Shown here: in pieces, positions 48,556 to 54,171 of the stretch | How positions within the stretch are numbered: position 1 is the first letter of the stretch | Layout of the letters: every line of letters begins with the position of its first letter | Assembly (NCBI GenBank): GCA_944388215.1 | Contig: CALXHT010000013.1 | Coordinates: forward strand, 1-54,171 | Origin: an uncultured Gemmiger sp. | Lineage (GTDB): Bacteria > Bacillota > Clostridia > Oscillospirales > Ruminococcaceae | DNA length: 54,171 nucleotides | Direction of reading: 5' to 3' | Notes under the pieces: generated by a model | Databases searched by the model: none | Told to the model about the DNA's origin: nothing | What the model saw: only the letters and a program-made list of their open reading frames with translations | Made by a program: the position numbers and the translations under genes

Positions 48556-50084
48556 CAGTTCGATTGGTCGCATCGCTTGTCCGCCTCCTGTGCTGCCTCG
48601 GGCCAGGCCGCCACCAGGCGGTTGAACTCCGGTGTGGTGTAATACTTGCAGCGGTATTGCTCAATCAGTTCCGGCACCCGCAGTTTTTCAAAGATATCGC
48701 TGGTGAGTTCCACATCAAAATAGGAATTGAGATGCTCCGGCGGGCCGTAGTAGCAGAGCACGCCCCCCACACCCAGAAAGGCGATTTTATCGCAGAGGTT
48801 GATGTTGGCCATATTGTGGGTGACCATGAGCACCGTACAGTTCTGGTGGCTGAGCTTGCGGCAAAGTTCCATCATGCTGCGGTCCAGGTCAGGCGAAAGG
48901 CCGCTGGTGGGCTCGTCCAGGATGAGCAGCCGGGGACTGGCCAACAGTTCCATGGCGATGGACACCCGCTTTTTCTGGCCGCCCGACAGCTGGGAGATCA
49001 GCGTCTTTTCCCGGCCGGTCAGGTCCACCGCCTCGATGGCATGGGCCACTGCCGCGGCGATCTCCGCCCGGCTGGCGTCGTGGGCGATGCGCAGCTTGGC
49101 CGTGAAGGTCAGGCTCTGCTCCACCGTCAGGTTGTCGTGCATGATGTCCTTCTGGGGCACGTAGCCCAGCACCGCGTCGAAGGCGTTGCGGTTGTCCCGG
49201 GTGTCCAGGCCGTCAAACCGCACGCTGCCCGCCGTGCAGGGGGCCGTGCCGGTGATGCAGGTGAGCAGGCTGGATTTGCCGGTGCCCGACCCGCCCACCA
49301 GCACCACAAAGCTGTTGGGCTCGATCTCCAGGCTGGTGCCGTCCACAATGTTCAGCGGTTTGCCGGTGTTGCGGTCCTGCACCGTCTTGTATACGTTGAG
49401 CAGCTGCACACTGATGCCGCTCTTGTGCTCGTGGTAGTGGAGCAGCCCGCCGGTGAAGGCAAACACCTGGGTGGGCACATTGATGACCGCACCGTTGCGC
49501 AGCGCCATCCGGCTGATGCGCACGCCGTCCACATAGGTGCCGTTGGTGGACCCCAGGTCCCGCACCTCAAACTGGCCGTCCCGGTAGACCACCTCGCAGT
49601 GGTGGCGGGATACCCGGTCGCTGACCAGCTTGATGTCGCAGTCGTCGGCGCGGCCGATGAGCACCCGCTTTTTCCGGCGGATATCCACCTCCCGCAGCAC
49701 GGCGGCATCGGTCTGCTCCTGGCGGGGTCCCTCGGCGCTGCCCTGCACCGTGTGGATCTCCTCCACCCGGAAGGTGATCTCCTGGGTGGCGGCATCCCCG
49801 TCGGTGTTCAGCCCGATCACATCCCCCGGCTGGAGGGCACAGGTCTCCCCCGCCGTCAGGTAACGGTTGTTGTACCAGGTGTTGCAGGCGCTGGAATCGT
49901 CGGTGACGGTCCACTGCCCGTCGGTGCAGGCGATGGTGAACTGGCGGTCTCCCACGTTGTTCCGGCGCAGCACATACTCACACTGGGCGCTGCGGCCGAA
50001 CCGATAGGCGCCCCGGTCGGAGGGCAGCGTGATGCGCTGTTTGTTGCGCTGTTCGGTGATCAGAAAGACAATTTCGCTCGGCAC
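48555..50084 (-). CDS. FHA-FHA-ABC ATPase (ABCG/Rv1747-like)
   Basis: 509 residues. Residues about 1-110 are a weak FHA-like domain (YRFGRSAQCEY), 139-215 a canonical FHA domain with GR (144-145), SRHH (159-162) and STNGTYVDG, so it can bind phosphothreonine. Residues about 225-470 are an ABC ATPase: Walker A GGSGTGKSS, signature LSGGQKKR, Walker B RLLILDEPTSGLSPD. M. tuberculosis Rv1747 has the same logic, where Ser/Thr kinase action controls export. No kinase gene is in the window. Thirteen bases separate it from the upstream FHA gene. Confidence 0.9.
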   Translation of the reverse strand: MPSEIVFLITEQRNKQRITLPSDRGAYRFGRSAQCEYVLRRNNVGDRQFTIACTDGQWTVTDDSSACNTWYNNRYLTAGETCALQPGDVIGLNTDGDAATQEITFRVEEIHTVQGSAEGPRQEQTDAAVLREVDIRRKKRVLIGRADDCDIKLVSDRVSRHHCEVVYRDGQFEVRDLGSTNGTYVDGVRISRMALRNGAVINVPTQVFAFTGGLLHYHEHKSGISVQLLNVYKTVQDRNTGKPLNIVDGTSLEIEPNSFVVLVGGSGTGKSSLLTCITGTAPCTAGSVRFDGLDTRDNRNAFDAVLGYVPQKDIMHDNLTVEQSLTFTAKLRIAHDASRAEIAAAVAHAIEAVDLTGREKTLISQLSGGQKKRVSIAMELLASPRLLILDEPTSGLSPDLDRSMMELCRKLSHQNCTVLMVTHNMANINLCDKIAFLGVGGVLCYYGPPEHLNSYFDVELTSDIFEKLRVPELIEQYRCKYYTTPEFNRLVAAWPEAAQEADKRCDQSN

Positions 50085-50096
50085 GGCGGCACCTCC

Positions 50097-50576
50097 TTAC
50101 CAGCGGAATCCGCCGCCGCAGAACGGCACGAACCGCAGCGTCTGACTGCCCAGTTTCAGCTCCTCGCCGCCGGTGAGGGGCTGTGCCGTCAGGACGGCCT
50201 CTCCGGCCAGGTAGCACAGCTCCTGGGAGGAGCCGGGCAGCAGCGTGAAGGCGTCGGTCTGGTCGTCGTAGACCACTACAGCCTGCCGCGCCCCCAGCGG
50301 GGCATCGGGGCTCAGCGTCGCCGGAGTCCCGGCACCGTCCAGTCCCACAAAGCTGCGGCCCACCCCCAGGCGGAGATCCCGCCCCCGGGCCGGTCCGTCC
50401 AGCACCACCAGCCAGCCCGCCACCGGGCCGTCAGGGCTTGCGCTCTGGGCCGGGGCGGCCCCTTCGCTGGTATGGACAATGGCAGTCTCGGTCTGCAGGT
50501 CGGTGTTGCAGTAGGGACAGGCGGGGTACTTGTCCCCGTCGTAAAAATGGCCCTGTTCACATTTGGTCAGTTTCAT
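50097..50576 (-). CDS. Small zinc-ribbon FHA-like protein
   Basis: 159 residues. The start MKLTKCEQGHFYDGDKYPAC ends in CPYC, a four-Cys zinc ribbon. From about residue 50 to the end an FHA-like fold can be traced (GPARGRDLRLGVGRSFVGL, ARQAVVVYDDQTDAFTLLPG, GEELKLGSQTLRF), with a poor phospho-binding motif. Zinc-ribbon plus FHA pairs are often scaffolds in Ser/Thr phospho-signalling clusters of Firmicutes. Lies between the VWA and ABC genes on one message. Confidence 0.75.
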   Translation of the reverse strand: MKLTKCEQGHFYDGDKYPACPYCNTDLQTETAIVHTSEGAAPAQSASPDGPVAGWLVVLDGPARGRDLRLGVGRSFVGLDGAGTPATLSPDAPLGARQAVVVYDDQTDAFTLLPGSSQELCYLAGEAVLTAQPLTGGEELKLGSQTLRFVPFCGGGFRW

Positions 50577-50601
50577 CCTTGTCTCCTCGTTTCACGTCCG
50601 C

Positions 50602-52326
50602 TCACAGCACCAGACGGATCGTCGTGCGGCCCAGGCGCAGGGTATCATTGTTTTGCAGACGGTGTTCCCCGTCTATCCGTTCTCCGTTCACAAACACGGC
50701 TGCCTCGGGGGACAGTGTCTGCACCAGCAGCGCCTCCCCCCGCACACAGAGCAGGCAGTGCTGGGGCCGGATTTTCGCGTCCGGCAGGCAGAGATCACAC
50801 TGGGACGCATCGCTGCCCAGCATCAGGCTGCTCTCCACCATGCCGGCCCAGCGGCTCTCCGCAATGGAACCGCGCTGGGCCCAGAAGAGCGTCACCCAGC
50901 GGCGGGGCAGCGCGGTCGCGCCCTCGGTGCCGGTGAGCAGATGCTCGGCTTCCGCCGCCTGCTCGGCGCTGCGGTCATGCCGCCGCAGCTGCCGCCAACG
51001 CAGGGCCAGCGCCGCCAGCACCACCAGCGCCACCGCCAGGGGCAGACGGAACCGCGCCAGATAAAAGGCGTTATCCCGGGGCCAGACCGCGATGGTAAAG
51101 TCAGTTTGCTCCCGCAGCGTACTCACGTTGGCGGGGGACATCCGGCTGGATACCTTGTTCAGGGCCACATGGTACTCACCCTTGTAGAGGTCACCGGTGG
51201 TCAGCGTTACCGTGCGGCCGTCCTCACTGATCTCCACCTTTTTTATGGGCACATACCAGTTCCAGATATCGTTGGTGACCACATGGTAGAATTGCGGCCG
51301 GGTGGCGTTGGGGTTGATGGCCTGGTTCATCGTCAGTTCCAGCTTGTTGCGCCCCAGCACCCGCACCTCATCCACCATGGGCTTCTCCATCTGAAAGCCC
51401 ATATAGACGGTGGAACTGCTCTGCACCGCGCTGCCCAGGCTGGGCACCGACAGGGTGACGATCTCCTGCCGTTCGCCGTACAGACTCTCCGGCACCTCGG
51501 TGCGCAGTTCCAGCGCCGTGGCGAACAGCTGCTGTTTGGCCAGCAGTTCCTCCCCCATCCCGGTCATGGTGCAGGGGATGATCCGCCCGTCCGACATGGT
51601 GTTCAGCACCGCCAGCGTGTCCGGCGAGCCGCTGCCCACAAAGGTGTACATGGCCACGTTGAGTTTGCTGCTCACATCGGTGAGCAGTCCCGCCAGCAGC
51701 GCCGGGTTGGTGACGATGCGCTGTCCGTCGGTGCAGACAAACACCGCCTTGCGCGGCGCCAGGGCCTGGTATTCCTCCTGGATGTCGCTGGCCACCCGGG
51801 CGGCCGCTCCGGCCATATCCATCTGGCCGTCGGCCTGCTGGATGGCCGCCAGCGCCTTGTAGAGCGCCGTGGAATCCGAGGTGGCCGACTGCACGCAGGT
51901 CGTGCCCCCTGCCAGGGTGTAGAGGGCGATCTGGTCGTTCTCCCCTTTGCTGCGGATGAGCTGCCAGATGGCCGCCCGCATCTGCCGGAAATCCACCGGG
52001 TCAATGTCGGCGCTGTTGTCCAGCGCCACCAGGTAGCAGATGGGGCTGTCCGCCTGGCCCAGGGAACTGGTGTCCAGATGCTGGTCCCCCACCGTCAGTT
52101 CCAGGCCCGCCGCCTGCACCACCATGGGGGTGTAGGAATTGCCCTGGGCGTCCAGTGCATAGAAAAAAACATCCATTTCCGGCACGTTGACGTAGATCTG
52201 CTCCACCCGGAAACTGCCCGCGCCGCTGGTCGCCGTGGTGGTCTCCTCCGCCGAGACGGCAAGACAAACCGCCAGACACAGCACCAGCATCCACACCGCG
52301 GACAATGTGGTCTTCAATGTCTTCAC
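50602..52326 (-). CDS. Exported VWA protein with membrane anchor and cytoplasmic FHA-like domain
   Basis: 574 residues. A signal peptide (LSAVWMLVLCLAVCLAVSA) leads to an outside VWA domain (YLVALDNSADI with a partial DxSxS metal site, KAVFVCTDGQRI), then a beta-rich domain up to about 425, one membrane segment (FRLPLAVALVVLAALAL) and a cytoplasmic FHA-like end (MLGSDASQCDLCL, QHCLL, LQNNDTLRLG). The FHA Arg of the GR motif is Ser and the SRxH motif is altered, so phosphothreonine binding is doubtful. It links the outside to the phospho-signalling proteins encoded beside it. Confidence 0.85.
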   Translation of the reverse strand: MKTLKTTLSAVWMLVLCLAVCLAVSAEETTTATSGAGSFRVEQIYVNVPEMDVFFYALDAQGNSYTPMVVQAAGLELTVGDQHLDTSSLGQADSPICYLVALDNSADIDPVDFRQMRAAIWQLIRSKGENDQIALYTLAGGTTCVQSATSDSTALYKALAAIQQADGQMDMAGAAARVASDIQEEYQALAPRKAVFVCTDGQRIVTNPALLAGLLTDVSSKLNVAMYTFVGSGSPDTLAVLNTMSDGRIIPCTMTGMGEELLAKQQLFATALELRTEVPESLYGERQEIVTLSVPSLGSAVQSSSTVYMGFQMEKPMVDEVRVLGRNKLELTMNQAINPNATRPQFYHVVTNDIWNWYVPIKKVEISEDGRTVTLTTGDLYKGEYHVALNKVSSRMSPANVSTLREQTDFTIAVWPRDNAFYLARFRLPLAVALVVLAALALRWRQLRRHDRSAEQAAEAEHLLTGTEGATALPRRWVTLFWAQRGSIAESRWAGMVESSLMLGSDASQCDLCLPDAKIRPQHCLLCVRGEALLVQTLSPEAAVFVNGERIDGEHRLQNNDTLRLGRTTIRLVL

Positions 52327-52341
52327 ACACAGTCTCCATGT

Positions 52342-53679
52342 TTAAGTATGGGCCATCTTCCTGTGCAGCGACCGCAGCGCCGCCACTGCCTTCTTCCGGC
52401 GGGGATTCTCCTCCGGCTTGCGCTCGGGCAGAATCTCCATCTCACCGCTGCCGGTGTCCTCGTCCTCCTCGGTGGCGCTCAGGTCGGGCATCACCGGGGC
52501 ATGGGGGCCGCGGGCCGGCGGCTCCTCGTCCAGGATGGGTTCTCCCTTCTGCCGCAGGATCGGGTAGGAGAAAATGGCCCCGGGAATCTCCACCTCCGGC
52601 GGGTCGCTGGGCTGCTGCTGGGGCTCGGTGTCAAAGTACTCGGGGGAAGGCTTGGTCTCCTCCTCCGGCACCAGCTCCACCGTGCGCGGCGGGGCTGGCT
52701 CCTCCTCGTCCAGACCGGGCGCCACCACACAGTTCACGGCGTCCTTGCTTTCCTCCGGGGCGTCCGCCTTTTCCACGGGCAGCGCGGCCGCCGCAGCATC
52801 CACCGTCTTGTCCGACAGATCCAGCTGGGGTTCGTCGGAAGCCTCCGTCACATCCTTGTCATAGGTGGCCAGCGGGGTGTTCTGCCGAGCATAGTCCTGG
52901 GCCTCCTGCAGCTCCCCGATCATCTGGCTGAAAAAGTCCATCAGCTTGTCCCGCTGCTGCTCCATGGCCGCAATGCGGCTCTTCAGGTCCTGCAGCCGCA
53001 GCCGGTGGGCGTTCTGGATCTCCCGCGTCTCGTCGGTGGCCGCCTGCACCATCTTGCGCGCCTGGCTGATCGCCTGCTCCCGCGCCAGCTGGTCGATGGC
53101 CTCCGCCTTGCGGTTGGTCTCGGCCAGCAGCGCGTCGGCATCCTCCTGGGCCTTCTTGCGGATCTTGTCCGCCTCGGCGCGGGCGTCGGCCAGCACCTGC
53201 TCCTTCTCCTTGAGCACCTGCTGCCGGGCTTCGTCATGGGCGCGCCCTTTGATGCGCAGCGCGGCCTCCGCCTCCTCGGCCCGGTCGGTCAACTCCTTGT
53301 TCTCCCGGGTCAGGTCCCCGTTTTTCAGCCGCAGCACCGCCACCTGGTCGGTCAGCGAATGGTTGCGCTCCTGGACCTTGGAATACCGCGTCTCCAGATC
53401 GTCCCGCCGCCGGGAAATCTTGTCCGCCTGCCCCGCCAGCGTGGCGTTCTGGGCCGCCAGGTTCTGGTTCTGGCCCATCAGCGTCTGGCAGCGCCGCCGC
53501 AGCGCTTCGCTCTCCTGCCGGGCGGCCCGGGCTTCGGCATTGGCGGCCGTCAGACTCTGCTCATAGTCGCTGCACAGCGCCCGCAGCGCCTGGCGCACAT
53601 CCTCCGGCTCGTAGCCGCCGAACCGCGCCTTGCGCACACCGCACTGTTCCATATATTGGTTGACATCAATTTTTGCCAT
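52342..53679 (-). CDS. DivIVA-like coiled-coil protein with acidic tail
   Basis: About 445 residues. The start (YMEQCGVRKARFGGYEPEDV) has the DivIVA-type layout followed by long heptads from about 35 to 265 (ending near RDKLMDFFSQMIGELQEAQD), then a disordered Glu/Pro/Asp-rich tail with several Thr-x-x-Asp/Glu sites and a basic C-terminus. It probably self-assembles at the membrane or division site. First gene of the FHA operon, so it may be the structural target that FHA domains read. ATG at 53679 follows GGGGGA. Confidence 0.78.
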   Translation of the reverse strand: MAKIDVNQYMEQCGVRKARFGGYEPEDVRQALRALCSDYEQSLTAANAEARAARQESEALRRRCQTLMGQNQNLAAQNATLAGQADKISRRRDDLETRYSKVQERNHSLTDQVAVLRLKNGDLTRENKELTDRAEEAEAALRIKGRAHDEARQQVLKEKEQVLADARAEADKIRKKAQEDADALLAETNRKAEAIDQLAREQAISQARKMVQAATDETREIQNAHRLRLQDLKSRIAAMEQQRDKLMDFFSQMIGELQEAQDYARQNTPLATYDKDVTEASDEPQLDLSDKTVDAAAAALPVEKADAPEESKDAVNCVVAPGLDEEEPAPPRTVELVPEEETKPSPEYFDTEPQQQPSDPPEVEIPGAIFSYPILRQKGEPILDEEPPARGPHAPVMPDLSATEEDEDTGSGEMEILPERKPEENPRRKKAVAALRSLHRKMAHT

Positions 53680-53717
53680 ACGCCGCAATCCCCCGACAAA
53701 TTTCTATAAGTAATTTC

Positions 53718-53746
53718 ATTATAAAACATGCCCCAGGGGAACGCAA
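53718..53746 (-). promoter_or_regulatory. Promoter of the FHA/VWA operon
   Basis: TTGCGT (53741-53746 on the minus strand), 17-base spacer, TATAAT (53718-53723), about 40 bases before the coiled-coil gene. Confidence 0.75.
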
Positions 53747-53814
53747 GCGGATTTTGCCAAAGTCCGCCGGGGACCGGGCAGCGCAAAAAAGTGTAAAAAA
53801 ATTTGAAAAAGTCG

Positions 53815-53843
53815 TTGACAAAGCAGGGCCGTGTTGCTATAAT
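53815..53843 (+). promoter_or_regulatory. Consensus promoter of the tRNA-Asn locus
   Basis: Exact TTGACA (53815-53820), 17-base spacer, exact TATAAT (53838-53843). It is followed by GGCTC/GAGCC and then the 107-base repeats and tRNA-Asn. Confidence 0.9.
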
Positions 53844-53882
53844 AATAAAGCTGGCTCGTGAGTGAGCCGCCAAAAAGAATAT

Positions 53883-54096
53883 TGCCCCTTAGCTCAGTCG
53901 GTTAGTCCCGCTGATGCGAGGTTAATGTTCCAGATCAGTTCCTTAACATCGTTGGCTATATGCTGTTTTTGGCATAGCTACGAAAATAATGCCCCTTAGC
54001 TCAGTCGGTTAGTGCCGCTGATGCGAGGTTAATGTTCGAGATCAGTTCCTTAACATCGTTGGCTATATGCTGTTTTTGGCATAGCTACGAAAATAT
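53883..54096 (+). repeat. Two 107-base tandem units, each starting with the 5' end of tRNA-Asn
   Basis: Units 53883-53989 and 53990-54096 differ at three positions (C/G at 53907 versus 54014, C/G at 53931 versus 54038, and the final base). Each begins with the same 23 bases as the intact tRNA-Asn (acceptor strand and D-arm), then departs into 84 unrelated bases with a GCTAT(A)TGC/GGCATAGC hairpin. Neither has an anticodon arm, T-arm or 3' acceptor strand, so they are not tRNA genes. Confidence 0.9.
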
Positions 54097-54171
54097 TGCC
54101 CCTTAGCTCAGTCGGTTAGAGCACCTGACTGTTAATCAGGGTGTCCTCGGTTCAAGTCCGAGAGGGGCAGC
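54097..54171 (+). tRNA. tRNA-Asn (GTT)
   Basis: Acceptor strands TGCCCCT (54097-54103) and AGGGGCA, D-arm AGCTCAGTCGGTTAGAGC, anticodon loop CTGTTAA with anticodon GTT, T-arm CTCGG-TTCAAGT-CCGAG, discriminator G at 54170. The window ends at the first C of a possible encoded CCA. Confidence 0.97.

Noticed and set aside
50563-53709. A 1,048-codon open frame on the + strand
   Set aside because: It runs antisense to the VWA and coiled-coil genes, has no Shine-Dalgarno site or recognisable domain, and its composition is that of a reverse complement of GC-rich coding sequence.
53883-54096. Two additional tRNA genes
   Set aside because: Only the 5' 23 bases match tRNA-Asn. No anticodon stem, T-arm or 3' acceptor strand can be formed.

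Overview
The window looks like a chromosome segment of a low-redox gut Firmicute, most likely Oscillospiraceae/Ruminococcaceae (Faecalibacterium, Gemmiger or Subdoligranulum type). The basis is the very GC-rich housekeeping part with Firmicutes features: Gram-positive Shine-Dalgarno sites, a T-box leader, a dlt-like operon, an ECF S-component, a DivIVA-like protein and a D-glycero-D-manno-heptose-type surface glycan. The genus is an inference from gene style, not from a marker gene.

Positions 1-19.6 kb: one long minus-strand polysaccharide operon, visibly AT-richer than the rest over most of its length. In transcription order (right to left) it holds a polyprenyl-phosphate priming sugar transferase, a 650-base gap with 43-base-period repeats, several glycosyltransferases, a hexapeptide acyltransferase with a G13 homopolymer, a heptose-7-phosphate kinase, two decayed genes, a GT2, a pyruvyl transferase, a Wzy-like polymerase, a GT4, a Wzx flippase, WecB, RmlA-B-D-C, an HddC-GmhB fusion, GmhA and a GlmM stump cut by an IS256-family element at the window edge. 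Together they predict a Wzx/Wzy-type capsule or exopolysaccharide built from rhamnose, ManNAc, heptose, pyruvate and acyl groups. Two diverged but structure-conserving RNA elements lie in the operon's gaps at 380-474 and 6081-6184.

Positions 19.6-26.6 kb: a junk-rich junction (helicase remnant, terminator, old-yellow-enzyme remnant), then GldA-type dehydrogenase behind a tRNA-Trp-type T-box, VanZ, NnrE, an ECF S-component, a HAD phosphatase and IlvE. Positions 26.7-31.2 kb: a dlt-like four-gene operon (adenylation enzyme, carrier protein, MBOAT, SGNH) in which the adenylation enzyme lacks the Asp that normally holds an amino acid.

Positions 31.2-47.5 kb: single genes and short operons of core and accessory metabolism (esterase, DJ-1, MgsA-like, ricin-type lectin, DEAD helicase, two-component system, YchF-MtnN, DUF523, degenerate GGDEF, MalQ plus a binding lipoprotein, AlaX-TrmB-CmpB-like). 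Positions 47.7-53.7 kb: a five-gene minus-strand operon of FHA, VWA, ABCG-type and coiled-coil proteins, probably a phosphothreonine-linked envelope system. The right edge carries a consensus promoter, two 107-base tandem units that each begin with the 5' end of tRNA-Asn, and then the intact tRNA-Asn.
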